Position numbers and translations under genes: made by a program | Notes under the pieces: generated by a model | What the model was told of the DNA's origin: nothing | Seen by the model: the letters and a program-made list of their open reading frames with translations, nothing else | Databases searched by the model: none | Shown: positions 35,977-44,760 of the stretch, in pieces | Numbering within the stretch: the first letter of the stretch is position 1 | Layout of the letters: each line of letters opens with the position of its first letter | NCBI GenBank assembly: GCA_025560025.1 | Contig: CP048488.1 | Location: forward strand, 1 to 64,000 | Length of the DNA: 64,000 nt | DNA from: Agrobacterium tumefaciens | GTDB taxonomy: Bacteria; Pseudomonadota; Alphaproteobacteria; Rhizobiales; Rhizobiaceae | Direction: 5' to 3'

Positions 35977-37647
35977 TTACGAAGCTGCTGCGATCAGCTT
36001 CCTCGTGTATTCATGGGAGGGATTGCTCCATAAATTTTGGTGGTTGCCGCGCTCGATGATGTGTCCATCCTTCATGACCATGATCCTGTCCGAGATGTAT
36101 TTCACGACAGCCAGATCGTGGGAGATGAAGAGATAGGAAAGACCGGCTTCCTCCTTGAGATCGGCAAGCAAGTTGAGAATTTGCGCCTGAACGGACACGT
36201 CGAGTGCCGATACCGGTTCGTCGCAGATGACGAGCGAGGGCCGCACGATCAGGGCTCTGGCAATCGCGATCCGTTGACGCTGCCCACCGGAGAATTCATG
36301 GGGAAAGCGCTCCACCGCCGAACGTGGCAGGCGGACCTGGTCGAGAGCTTCGCTTATGCGCGATTGCCTGTCGGCGGAATTGCGATACTTGTGTGCATGC
36401 AGCACGCTATCGAGAATATCTCCAACGGTCCGGCGCGGGTTTAGGGAAGAATAAGGATCCTGGAAGATCATCTGCACGCGCCCGCGGAAGGCGCGCAGGT
36501 CGGCTCCACCTGCGTGGGTGATGTCCTGACCTTCGAACAGGATCTGTCCGCTGGCAACGGGTATCAGACGGCTGAGCGCCTTTGAAAGCGAAGACTTGCC
36601 GCTACCGGATTCTCCGACCAGCCCGAGCGTTTCGCCGCGCAGGAGTTCGAAGGTCACACGATCGACGGCAGGCGGTGTCTTGCTAGCGGGGTCATAGCGA
36701 ACCGTGAGATCCTCGACTTCCAGAAGCGCATCTGCCGTTGCATTGGTGCGCGGTTCCGCTGCAACCGGCGGGCTACGGATCTCGAAGCTGGTTGTGCCGT
36801 TGCTGTTCCTGTGGGTCCGGATCTCGTTCAGCCGCTCCGATGAAGCGTGGCGCCCATCGCCGAGACGGATCGATGCGCCGATCAGCCCTTTCGTGTAGGG
36901 ATGCTGGCTCTCCTGAAACAGATGCTCTGCCTTGAGCTCTTCCATCCTTTTGCCGTTGTGCATGACGACCACGCGGTCGGTCCAGCGCGACACCAGTGTC
37001 AGATCGTGGGAGATGAGAAGCAGGCCCATGGACAGATCGCGCCGAAGACGATCGATCAATTCGAGGATCTGGCTCTGGATCGTCGAGTCGAGAGCCGTGG
37101 TCGGTTCGTCTGCGATCAGCAGGAGCGGCGTGAGCGCGATCGCCTGGGCGATCATGGCACGCTGTCTCTGGCCCCCGGACAGTTCGTGTGGATAGGACGC
37201 GATACGACGGTGTGGTTCCGGCATTGACACCAGATCGAGTAATTCCAGAACCCGCGAACGTGCAGCCTTCCGGGACAGCCGTTCATGGGCGTGCAGTACC
37301 TCGGCGATCTGGTCTCCGACCGTATAGACCGGATTGAGAGCGCTCATCGGCTCCTGGAAGATCATGCCGATCCGGGGTCCGAGAATGGGCCGCCATGCCT
37401 TGGGTGGGAGGCGGAAGAGATCCAGGCCATCGAAGGTCACCTCGCCGCTGCTGGACGCTTCGTCCGGCAGGAGGTTGGACAGCGCAAGGGCAGTCGTGCT
37501 TTTCCCGCAACCGGATTCGCCGACCAGAGCGACAGCCTCGCCGGCGGCGATGTCGAAGGAAAGGTTCTCGACGGCAACCGCTTCACCGCTCCGGCTGTGA
37601 TATCGGACTGAGAGGTCGCGGACACCAAGCAAAGGTATCGCCATCAT
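35977..37647 (-). CDS. Peptide-type ABC transporter double ATPase (DppD-DppF fusion)
   Basis: A 556-residue protein with two complete ATPase domains. The first has GESGCGKST, LSGGQRQRAMIAQAI and LLIADEPTTALD; the second has GESGSGKSS, FSGGQRQRIAIARAL and LVICDEPVSALD. This is the fused form of the DppD/DppF pair. ATG 37647 overlaps the permease stop (ATGA), which marks translational coupling; an ATG three bases later is an equal choice. Confidence 0.93.
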   Translation of the reverse strand: MMAIPLLGVRDLSVRYHSRSGEAVAVENLSFDIAAGEAVALVGESGCGKSTTALALSNLLPDEASSSGEVTFDGLDLFRLPPKAWRPILGPRIGMIFQEPMSALNPVYTVGDQIAEVLHAHERLSRKAARSRVLELLDLVSMPEPHRRIASYPHELSGGQRQRAMIAQAIALTPLLLIADEPTTALDSTIQSQILELIDRLRRDLSMGLLLISHDLTLVSRWTDRVVVMHNGKRMEELKAEHLFQESQHPYTKGLIGASIRLGDGRHASSERLNEIRTHRNSNGTTSFEIRSPPVAAEPRTNATADALLEVEDLTVRYDPASKTPPAVDRVTFELLRGETLGLVGESGSGKSSLSKALSRLIPVASGQILFEGQDITHAGGADLRAFRGRVQMIFQDPYSSLNPRRTVGDILDSVLHAHKYRNSADRQSRISEALDQVRLPRSAVERFPHEFSGGQRQRIAIARALIVRPSLVICDEPVSALDVSVQAQILNLLADLKEEAGLSYLFISHDLAVVKYISDRIMVMKDGHIIERGNHQNLWSNPSHEYTRKLIAAAS

Positions 37648-38585
37648 TCCACTGCTTTCCGCGAGCGGACTTTGCGCCTGATCCGCGGGTTGAGCGCGTC
37701 GTTGAGGCCATCCCCGATGAGGTTGAGCGCCAGCACGGTGAGGACGATGCACCCACCGGGCATGAGCGTGAGGTACCAGTGGCTGCGGATCACCTCGCGG
37801 CTGGCGCCGATCATTGATCCCCAGGTGACGGTATTCGGATCGCTAAGCCCCATGAAGGACAGCGCAGATTCCATCAGGATCGCCGAGGCAACCATGATCG
37901 ATGAGACCACGATGAGCGAGGGCAGGGCGTTGGGCAGGATTTCCTGCAGAATGATCCGTGGCGCCGAAATGCCAGACGCCCTGGCAGCCATGACGAAATC
38001 CTTCTCCCGGATCGAGCGGAACTCGGCGCGGGTGAGACGCGCGATCATCGCCCAGGACACAAGTGCGATGCCGACGATGACCATACCGATTGTCGGTGTC
38101 GCGAAGGCGACGAGAACGACCAGCAGGACGAAGCTAGGAATGGTCTGGAATATCTCGATGAACCGGACGATGAGATCGTCGATCCAGCCGCCGCAATAGC
38201 CGGCGATGGCTCCAATAAGTCCACCGAACACCAGACCGAGAATTGTTGCGGAAATCCCCACCAGCAGCGAGACACGGGCGCCATGTACCAGTCCCGCCCA
38301 GACGCTTCGACCGAGTGAATCCGTGCCGAGTAGAAAGTCCGGATTTTCTCCGGGCCAAAGACGCTCAGGGCCGACAATCGACTGCGGATCGCCCGGAGCC
38401 AGCCACGGGGCCAACAGCGCCAGGAGCATTATAATGCTGAGTGTCATGAGACCGGCTGTCGCGCCCGGGTTCGAGAGAAAGTCGCGCAGGACCGAGCGCG
38501 CAATGACAGGATTGCCGATGTTGCTCCAGGGGGCTTCACCGGCTGCCATGCGTGCGGTTGAGGATTCGATATCGAAGCCGCTCAT
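37644..38585 (-). CDS. Peptide-type ABC transporter permease (DppC family)
   Basis: A 313-residue permease with an N-terminal cytoplasmic tail, a first membrane segment (TAGLMTLSIIMLLALLAPWL), the LLGTDSLGRSVWAGLVHGAR family motif, and the EAA loop MAARASGISAPRIILQEILP. The ATG at 38585 overlaps the DppB-type stop by one base (TGATG). It forms the heterodimeric pore with the gene before it. Confidence 0.92.
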   Translation of the reverse strand: MSGFDIESSTARMAAGEAPWSNIGNPVIARSVLRDFLSNPGATAGLMTLSIIMLLALLAPWLAPGDPQSIVGPERLWPGENPDFLLGTDSLGRSVWAGLVHGARVSLLVGISATILGLVFGGLIGAIAGYCGGWIDDLIVRFIEIFQTIPSFVLLVVLVAFATPTIGMVIVGIALVSWAMIARLTRAEFRSIREKDFVMAARASGISAPRIILQEILPNALPSLIVVSSIMVASAILMESALSFMGLSDPNTVTWGSMIGASREVIRSHWYLTLMPGGCIVLTVLALNLIGDGLNDALNPRIRRKVRSRKAVE

Positions 38586-39571
38586 CAGCGCACCTCGATT
38601 CTGGGATCGAGGGCAGCCTGGATGATGTCGACGATAGCGTTGACGCAAATCACCAGGACAGACGAGACCAGCATGATGCCGAGCAACAGCGTATATTCAC
38701 GCGCCATGACGGCATCAAAGGCAAGCCGACCCATGCCTGGCCAACTGAAGACCGTTTCGATGACGATGGCGCCGCCAAGAATGCCGGCCACGTGGATACC
38801 GGCCACCGTGGTGATCGGGATGAGCGCGTTGCGCAGCACGTGGCGAAGGACAACCTGTCGTGGCGCCAGACCCTTCGCCTTTGCGGTGCGGACATGATCC
38901 TGCCCGATGACCTCAAGGATAGAAGATCGGGTGAGACGTGCGTAGATCGCCATGTAATAGAGCGCCAGTGACGTCGCGGGGAGCAATGCATAAGAGGCGC
39001 GGTCGATAAGCCAGCCAAAGCCCCCCGAGGAAGCGCCGATGGTTTTCATGCCGCCAGCCGGTAGCCAGCCGAGCTTCACCGAGAAGACGATGATGAAGAT
39101 CAATCCGATCCAGAATGTCGGGACTGAGTAGAACAGCAGCGATGCCACCGAAAGAATGCGATCGGCCGCGCGCGTTGCGTTCAGTGCCATGATCGTGCCA
39201 GCTGCGATCCCCACCAGCAGGGCGATGACGATCGCAAGAACCATGAGCGTCAGGGTACCCGGCAGACGCTCCATGATGAGATCGGCGACGGGGACACCGT
39301 AGCGGGGAGATATGCCGAGACTGAAATGCGCCAGACTTGTATAGTAGTTCGCAAGCTGATCGAGCAGCGGCAGATCGAGCCCGAAAGCCCGGCGAATGTC
39401 GGCCACCGTTTCCTGCGTGGCGGCACCGGATTCGGCCGCCATGTAATCGGCGGCATCCCCAGGCGCGAGCTGCAGCACGAAGAAACCGAGCGTGACGATG
39501 ACGAACATCGTCGGGACCGCCTGAATGAGGTTGCGTAGCAGACTGCGGCCAACCCGCGTAAGCCTCTTCAT
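38585..39571 (-). CDS. Peptide-type ABC transporter permease (DppB family)
   Basis: A 328-residue permease. The N-terminal membrane segment is followed by FFVLQLAPGDAADYM (the family P-GD motif), a central ISPRYGVPVADLIMERLPGT and the EAA loop RTAKAKGLAPRQVVLRHVLR. I chose ATG 39571, which overlaps the stop of the flavin monooxygenase gene. Coupling shows that the oxygenase and importer genes are one transcription unit. Confidence 0.92.
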   Translation of the reverse strand: MKRLTRVGRSLLRNLIQAVPTMFVIVTLGFFVLQLAPGDAADYMAAESGAATQETVADIRRAFGLDLPLLDQLANYYTSLAHFSLGISPRYGVPVADLIMERLPGTLTLMVLAIVIALLVGIAAGTIMALNATRAADRILSVASLLFYSVPTFWIGLIFIIVFSVKLGWLPAGGMKTIGASSGGFGWLIDRASYALLPATSLALYYMAIYARLTRSSILEVIGQDHVRTAKAKGLAPRQVVLRHVLRNALIPITTVAGIHVAGILGGAIVIETVFSWPGMGRLAFDAVMAREYTLLLGIMLVSSVLVICVNAIVDIIQAALDPRIEVR

Positions 39572-41055
39572 GGAGCTGCCTCCCAAGGTCCGGAGACGGG
39601 TGAGGGAGCGACGCGGTCGACCGCGATGGACGGCCCGAGGCTCGCAAGCCGCTCGTAGTCCGCGCGAGCATGGATAAAGAGTGAGCGAGCGACTGCCGCG
39701 ATCAGGCGGGGCAGTGCGATCGCGGCGCTGCCGATATCGCCAGCATGGATGCCGTGACTGATGATCGCCGCGAAGGTATAGACATGGATACGCTTAAGCC
39801 ATGGCGCCGAACCAGGCTCTATCTCCTGCAATTCAAAACCTTTCCCAAGATAGGGATGCGAAGACCAGCCGCTTTCCCTCTCCGCCGCCGCAACGCGGTC
39901 TTGCCAGAGGAGAATGTGGGGAGCCGCGGCGGTCAGTTCCGGCCGGGCATAAACGTTTTGCCTATAGCCGGTCGCGGCAATGACCGTGTCCAGCATTATA
40001 TCGCCCGTCGTCGTTCTCGCTACGATATCGTCGCCAAGAGCTACAATCTGTTCTGCCGCAACGTTGAAATGGAGATAGTGGTTCGGATGCTGGCAGGCCC
40101 GGGCGATGGCCGCATCCGGCGCGGAGCTGCGTCGCCGGCGCTCCAAAATCAAACGCCATCGCATTGCATCATCGAATTCCGGAAAGAACAGCTTGTCAGC
40201 CGAGGGTCTGGCGGCAGCCTGATCGTTGGCCTCTACGAGATCGCCGTGTCGGACGAATTGATGAACACTCGCTGCACCATGTTCCAGCGCGACAGCCGCT
40301 GCGTCGAACGCGGATGCGGCCGCTCCGACCACACCCACGCTCAAGCCGCGAAGGCTAGAGAAATTAATGAGGTCGTTCGTGTGGACAAGGCGGTCGGGAG
40401 GAAGAGTGTGGGAAAGAACCGACGGTATATAGGGTTCGCCCAAGCCGTCCAGGCCAGTTGCCAGTACGATCGTCTGTGTTGACAGATCTATCACGCCCTT
40501 GTCCTGCAGTTCAAAGCGCAGATTGAGCGGTGCGTTTTCGGCGTCCGAACGCGGATCGATCGAAATCAGGCGATGCTGCCATCGCACGTCGATCCCCGCC
40601 GTTTCGCGATACCAGTTGAGATAGTCGAGCCAGACGGTGCGGGGTATTTCCGCCATTGCGGCAAATGCGGCGTCACCATGAAGCGCAACGTACCAGTGCT
40701 CGAATGTCAGTTCAGGGATGCCCTGTTCGAGACCGGTAAATCCCTTGCCCGCGCGAAGCGTGTGCATCCTGGCTATGGTATTCCAGACGCCCGCTGTTTC
40801 CGGCGTGGCGGCATCGAAAACCTGCACCCGTCGGATGCCGGCACGGCGCAGTCCAAACGCAATGGCAACACCACTCTGACCACCGCCGATGACGGCAACG
40901 TCCATATCTGTGGCGACCGGAGCAACCCAATCCAGAGTGACCGGTTCGAGCTGCGCGATTGCGCGACGCGTCTGTTCACTGAGCTGGTTGAGACGCTCTT
41001 GCGACACCGTTCTCCCGCTTGATCGGCCCGACGCGATTTTTTGTTGAACTGTCAT
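39568..41055 (-). CDS. FAD/NAD(P)-binding monooxygenase (FMO/BVMO-like)
   Basis: A 495-residue two-dinucleotide flavoprotein. The FAD site is DVAVIGGGQSGVAIAFGL and the NADPH-type site is LSVGVVGAAASAFDAAAVAL. A late ATG-like motif occurs in VIAATGYRQNVYARP. Overall the layout resembles flavin-containing monooxygenases. It follows an SfnG-like LLM gene by 10 bp and overlaps the DppB-type gene. It may oxidise a sulfur or amine group on the imported compound. The specific FMO signature could not be confirmed. Confidence 0.82.
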   Translation of the reverse strand: MTVQQKIASGRSSGRTVSQERLNQLSEQTRRAIAQLEPVTLDWVAPVATDMDVAVIGGGQSGVAIAFGLRRAGIRRVQVFDAATPETAGVWNTIARMHTLRAGKGFTGLEQGIPELTFEHWYVALHGDAAFAAMAEIPRTVWLDYLNWYRETAGIDVRWQHRLISIDPRSDAENAPLNLRFELQDKGVIDLSTQTIVLATGLDGLGEPYIPSVLSHTLPPDRLVHTNDLINFSSLRGLSVGVVGAAASAFDAAAVALEHGAASVHQFVRHGDLVEANDQAAARPSADKLFFPEFDDAMRWRLILERRRRSSAPDAAIARACQHPNHYLHFNVAAEQIVALGDDIVARTTTGDIMLDTVIAATGYRQNVYARPELTAAAPHILLWQDRVAAAERESGWSSHPYLGKGFELQEIEPGSAPWLKRIHVYTFAAIISHGIHAGDIGSAAIALPRLIAAVARSLFIHARADYERLASLGPSIAVDRVAPSPVSGPWEAAP

Positions 41056-41065
41056 CTCATCACCC

Positions 41066-42292
41066 CTAGAGCCGCAAACCGGCTGCCCGCATCAGCGGGA
41101 GAACGGTTCGTCCGAAATGGGTGAGGTCGGGCAGGTAGTCGAAGAAGGAGATGTGGAAACCGTCCACTCCTTCGGCATGCAAAGCGGCAAGCTGTTCGAC
41201 GATCCGTTGAGGCGAGCCGACGAGCCGGACATTCCCCCCGACAGCGATCGCATCGACCGAGTTTACATCGTTGCTCTTCGCCCACGCCTGCGCGTCGCTG
41301 ACCAGCCGTTTGTCGAAATCCTTCGTGTCAGCAATGTTATGCAGCCCGCCGACATTCCTCTGCTCGACGGCGGCAACAATCGCGCCATAGTATTCCTGAG
41401 CTTCCTGATCCGTGTCGCGACAGACGATGATTGGATTGAGGATGACGCGGATTGTGCGCCCGTTTCGAGCCGCAGCTGCCTTGACGGTGGCGGTATGGGC
41501 GCCGAGCGACGCCCGCGCTGCCTCGAAACTGCCCCCGCCGGGGCTAGTGACAAAGACGATATCCGATTGCCGCGCAGCGAAGTCTATGCCGGCGGGCGAG
41601 CCTGTCGCGCTGATCAGAAGGGGTCGGCCGAAACGCGGCTTCGGCGTGATGAAGCCCTCTTTGATCCGCCATGGCGATTTACCGGAAAAGGTGACGGGCT
41701 CGTCCGAGCGCCACAATGCCTTCAGCGCATTGACGAATTCGTCGGCGAGCCTGTACCGCTGATCGTGCTCGATCTGCGAGCCGCCGAACATCTCGTGTTC
41801 AATCCGGCGATGACCGGTCACGACATTGAGGCCCCAGCGGCCATTTGTGATGTGATCGAGGGTGGCGCCGGCGCGCGCCAGATGAAGCGGGTGCCAAGGT
41901 CCATACAGGATATGCACGGTCGATGCGAGCAGGATATTCTTCGTCTCTGTCGCCAGCGCAGCCATGGTGACGAAGGGGTCGAGAGAGGTGCCGTTCAGTA
42001 CTTCGCCGAACCCGCCTTTCGGAAGCCATTGCGACAGTCCAAAGACGATGTCGAAGCCGAGTTCGTCAGCGATTCGTACGAGGTTGCGGTTGTAGCCGAA
42101 ATCCCATGACGTCGTGCGTGGCAGATGCGACGCACTCCAGCCACCGGCATTGAGTGGCAGAAAGAGGCCGAGCATCGTCGGCTGCCGGAAGATGCGCGCG
42201 ACTGGGCTTTCGTCAAAATCAGCGGGTGACGGGACCGGATCGTTCTGCGTTAGTTCCGTGGATGTGAGCGTGTGGTGAGGGTCGCGCGTCAT
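41066..42292 (-). CDS. LLM monooxygenase, SfnG (dimethylsulfone monooxygenase)-like
   Basis: A 408-residue FMN-dependent monooxygenase homologue. The N-terminal region MLGLFLPLNAGGWSASHLPR with FGYNRNLVRIADELGFDIVF matches the SfnG/SsuD side of the LLM family, as do ASTVHILYGPWHPLHLARAG and GRWGLNVVTGHRRIEHEMFG. SfnG converts dimethylsulfone to methanesulfinate with FMNH2; a similar sulfone or sulfonate substrate is likely. Its start overlaps the stop of the LLM gene upstream (ATGA). No flavin reductase gene was seen in the window. Confidence 0.87.
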   Translation of the reverse strand: MTRDPHHTLTSTELTQNDPVPSPADFDESPVARIFRQPTMLGLFLPLNAGGWSASHLPRTTSWDFGYNRNLVRIADELGFDIVFGLSQWLPKGGFGEVLNGTSLDPFVTMAALATETKNILLASTVHILYGPWHPLHLARAGATLDHITNGRWGLNVVTGHRRIEHEMFGGSQIEHDQRYRLADEFVNALKALWRSDEPVTFSGKSPWRIKEGFITPKPRFGRPLLISATGSPAGIDFAARQSDIVFVTSPGGGSFEAARASLGAHTATVKAAAARNGRTIRVILNPIIVCRDTDQEAQEYYGAIVAAVEQRNVGGLHNIADTKDFDKRLVSDAQAWAKSNDVNSVDAIAVGGNVRLVGSPQRIVEQLAALHAEGVDGFHISFFDYLPDLTHFGRTVLPLMRAAGLRL

Positions 42293-43581
42293 TCACCGAG
42301 CCCCAGGTTTCCGCGCAATGTGCTGTGCCGATATTCCGACCGGAAGATGCCACGTCGCTGCAGGATGGGGATGACGCTTTCCGTAAACGAACTGAAGCCA
42401 TCGGGAAAATGCGTGGCGCTGACATTGAAGCCGTCAGCCGCACCGCTGCGGAACCACAACTCAATCTCATCGGCGACCTTCTCTGGCGTCCCGGCAATAA
42501 AGCGGTTGCGTCCCTGCGAACTGAGCAGGATTTCCCGCAGCGTCGCGCCGGGCCGCCGCTCGATCATCTGCCAGGTGGATTCCGAAATCCCGGTTGAAAC
42601 CGCAGGTGTGAAGTCAGCCTGAGCGCGGGTCGGAGCCGGTTTGTCGAGGTCCTCGCCACCAAGAGGGACACCAAGACGAATCCCGAACCAGCGCGCATCG
42701 GCGGCGAGGTCGCGAAGCGCGTCGAGTCGTTCAACTTTTCTGAGCGCCTCTTCTTCGGTTGAGCCAACGACCGGATAGATTCCAGGCATGAACAGCGTCC
42801 GGTCGGGATCGCGCCCCGCCTTGCGCACCGCATCCTTCGTCCTTCTGTAACCCGCCTGGGCCGCCTCGAGGTTGGTCTGGAGGCTATAGATCAGGTCGGC
42901 GTGCCTTGCGCCGAAGCTAAGGCCGACCTCGGAGGATCCGGCTTGTACCAGGATGGGCTTTCCTTGCGGGCTGGTCGGCACCTGCAAGGGCCCACGGACT
43001 TTAAAATGCATTCCAACATGGTTGAGATGGCTGACCTTCTTCCAGTCGACGAACGTGCCGCCAGCCTGGTCGAGTAATAGCGCACCGTCTCCCCAGCTTG
43101 CCCAGAGAGCCTTTGCAACGCTCACGAACTCCTCCGCACGGTCGTAACGCTCGTCATGCGTCGGCAGGTCCATGCCGAAATTCCAGCCTGCTTCCGGAAG
43201 ATAGCTTGTCACAATATTCCAGGCAGCACGGCCACCGCTGATATGATCGAGCGAAGAGAGCTTGCGGGCGAGTTCGTAGGGCTCGGAAAATGTCGTGGAA
43301 ACAGTGGCGATCAGTCCCACGGATTCAGTTCTCGCCGCTATCGCCGAAAGTGCCAGCAATGGATCGAGTGCGTGCCACGGTTCGACTGGCGGCTCCATCG
43401 GAAGGCTTTGGAAGTCCGATAGAAAAACAGCGTCGAAACCTGCCTTCTCCGCGATCTGCGCGACCTCGATGTGAGCGTTCACATCGAGAAACTGCGCGGG
43501 GTTGTCGATGAGGCGCCATCGCGCTGGGTGCAAGCCGAGGCCAAGATTGTAATTTGCGGTGAAATGAAGTTCTCGTTGCAT
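42289..43581 (-). CDS. LLM monooxygenase, NtaA/SnaA/DmoA type
   Basis: A 430-residue FMN-dependent monooxygenase homologue, first gene of the long minus-strand block. The motifs are FDAVFLSDFQSLP, LSAIAARTESVGLIATVSTT, KLSSLDHISGGRAAWNIVTS, GKPILVQAGSSEVGLSFGAR and the C-terminal FRSEYRHSTLRGNLGL. The branch includes nitrilotriacetate, dimethylsulfide and dibenzothiophene-sulfone oxygenases. It is divergent from a LysR gene, with a 19-bp inverted repeat in the gap. Confidence 0.88.
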   Translation of the reverse strand: MQRELHFTANYNLGLGLHPARWRLIDNPAQFLDVNAHIEVAQIAEKAGFDAVFLSDFQSLPMEPPVEPWHALDPLLALSAIAARTESVGLIATVSTTFSEPYELARKLSSLDHISGGRAAWNIVTSYLPEAGWNFGMDLPTHDERYDRAEEFVSVAKALWASWGDGALLLDQAGGTFVDWKKVSHLNHVGMHFKVRGPLQVPTSPQGKPILVQAGSSEVGLSFGARHADLIYSLQTNLEAAQAGYRRTKDAVRKAGRDPDRTLFMPGIYPVVGSTEEEALRKVERLDALRDLAADARWFGIRLGVPLGGEDLDKPAPTRAQADFTPAVSTGISESTWQMIERRPGATLREILLSSQGRNRFIAGTPEKVADEIELWFRSGAADGFNVSATHFPDGFSSFTESVIPILQRRGIFRSEYRHSTLRGNLGLGE

Positions 43582-43666
43582 ATCGTTCTTTGCTTCAGGA
43601 ATAAGGAGGTGCCGCGCCCATGACAGACGGTTTCAAATTGCGGGCGGCGGGCCTATTTAGGAAGCA

Positions 43667-43691
43667 AAAGTCTACTAATTATATAGACTTT
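43667..43691. promoter_or_regulatory. Inverted repeat containing GTCTA-N9-TAGAC (site B)
   Basis: AAAGTCTA (43667-43674) and TAGACTTT (43684-43691) form an 8-bp perfect inverted repeat with a 9-bp AT-rich spacer. The inner part GTCTA-N9-TAGAC is identical in spacing to site A at 27950. It lies between the divergent LLM and LysR genes, 61 bp before the LysR start, so it is a likely LysR operator for both directions. Confidence 0.6.
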
Positions 43692-43752
43692 GGTGCATAT
43701 TCCTGTCGATTATATGTTTGTTATCGATTTCACTATTCGAGAGGTTCGAAGA

Positions 43753-44715
43753 ATGCGGGGCACCGACTTTGGCAATCTGCGTGCTTTTATGATGATCGTG
43801 GATTCCGGCAGTTTCGTTCGGGCCGCAGCAGCCCTGAAAATCGCGCCTTCCACTCTCAGCTACACAATCCAGGTTCTGGAAGGGCGGCTTGGGACGAAAC
43901 TGCTGCAGCGTACGACGAGAACGGTCAGATTGACCGAAGCTGGAAGTCGATTGGCCCGGCGCCTCGGGCCAATGATGTCCGAATTCGACACCTTGATGGA
44001 GGACCTGACGGAGCCTCGGGAAAAGCCCTCCGGGACGCTGAAGCTTTGCGTCCCGCGTATGCCGATGCGGCTTTATATGGAACCGCTTCTTAATGGCTTC
44101 GAAGCCGCTTACACGGACATTACCATCGATCTCACGATTGGAGATGTGCTCGTCGACATCGCGGTGTCCGGGTTTGATGCTGCGGTCATCCCTAACCGGA
44201 GCATCCAGGACGATCTGGTCTCTATTCGGTTAGGACCGGAATTAAAGCGCATTGTCTACGCCTCACCAAGATATCTCGCCCGTTTCGGGGCGCCCTCTGA
44301 ACCGGGAGACCTCGTTCATCATAATTGCATCAACTTTCGAGGCCCCCACACCGGAGCAATCTACCCCTGGGAGTTTCAGCGCGGTCAAGAACGCTTCGAG
44401 GTTGCTGTCAGCGGTTCGCTCATCGTGTCGGATTCGACCTACACACTTTCAGCCGCTCTCAGCGGCAAGGGCATAGGCTATGGCATAGAGCCAATTTCGA
44501 AGCCTTTTCTGGACGACGGCAGTCTGATTTCACTCCTGGAAGGCTGGGTCGCCCCCCATCCGGGGTTCATGCTGTGTTATCCAAAGAACCGGAATATCTC
44601 CGCCGCACTCAAGGCATTGCTTTCGTATGTAAGAAAGCAGAGCCGTGCCGGCAGTAGACTGAACGACGACCGTGTGAATGGTCGCCTTGGATCTACTCAT
44701 ATTGTTCGAACATGA
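43753..44715 (+). CDS. LysR-family transcriptional regulator
   Basis: A 320-residue LysR-type regulator. The helix-turn-helix is in DFGNLRAFMMIVDSGSFVRA and AAALKIAPSTLSYTIQVLEG, then RTTRTVRLTEAGSRLARRLG. The effector domain includes GDVLVDIAVSGFDAAVIPN. I chose ATG 43753 rather than the track-like longer start because the helix-turn-helix then sits at residues 5-45 as in the family. It is divergent from the long LLM/FMO/ABC block and probably senses its substrate or a sulfur-status metabolite. Confidence 0.9.
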   Translation: MRGTDFGNLRAFMMIVDSGSFVRAAAALKIAPSTLSYTIQVLEGRLGTKLLQRTTRTVRLTEAGSRLARRLGPMMSEFDTLMEDLTEPREKPSGTLKLCVPRMPMRLYMEPLLNGFEAAYTDITIDLTIGDVLVDIAVSGFDAAVIPNRSIQDDLVSIRLGPELKRIVYASPRYLARFGAPSEPGDLVHHNCINFRGPHTGAIYPWEFQRGQERFEVAVSGSLIVSDSTYTLSAALSGKGIGYGIEPISKPFLDDGSLISLLEGWVAPHPGFMLCYPKNRNISAALKALLSYVRKQSRAGSRLNDDRVNGRLGSTHIVRT

Positions 44716-44730
44716 AGCGCGCTCTTGAAT

Positions 44731-44758
44731 GTCAGAAAAATATAGCCTAATTTCTGAC
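44731..44758. promoter_or_regulatory. Inverted repeat operator of the AbiEi-like gene
   Basis: GTCAGAAA (44731-44738) and TTTCTGAC (44751-44758) are perfect inverted half-sites with a 12-bp spacer containing TATAGCC, and the start codon follows two bases later. AbiEi-type antitoxins repress their own promoter by binding inverted repeats, so this is a likely autoregulatory operator. Confidence 0.55.
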
Positions 44759-44760
44759 GC

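Noticed and set aside
34360..36033. 557-codon plus-strand frame opposite the peptide-type binding protein
   Set aside because: The minus strand encodes a full SBP_bac_5 protein with signal peptide and conserved blocks; the antisense frame shows no domain.
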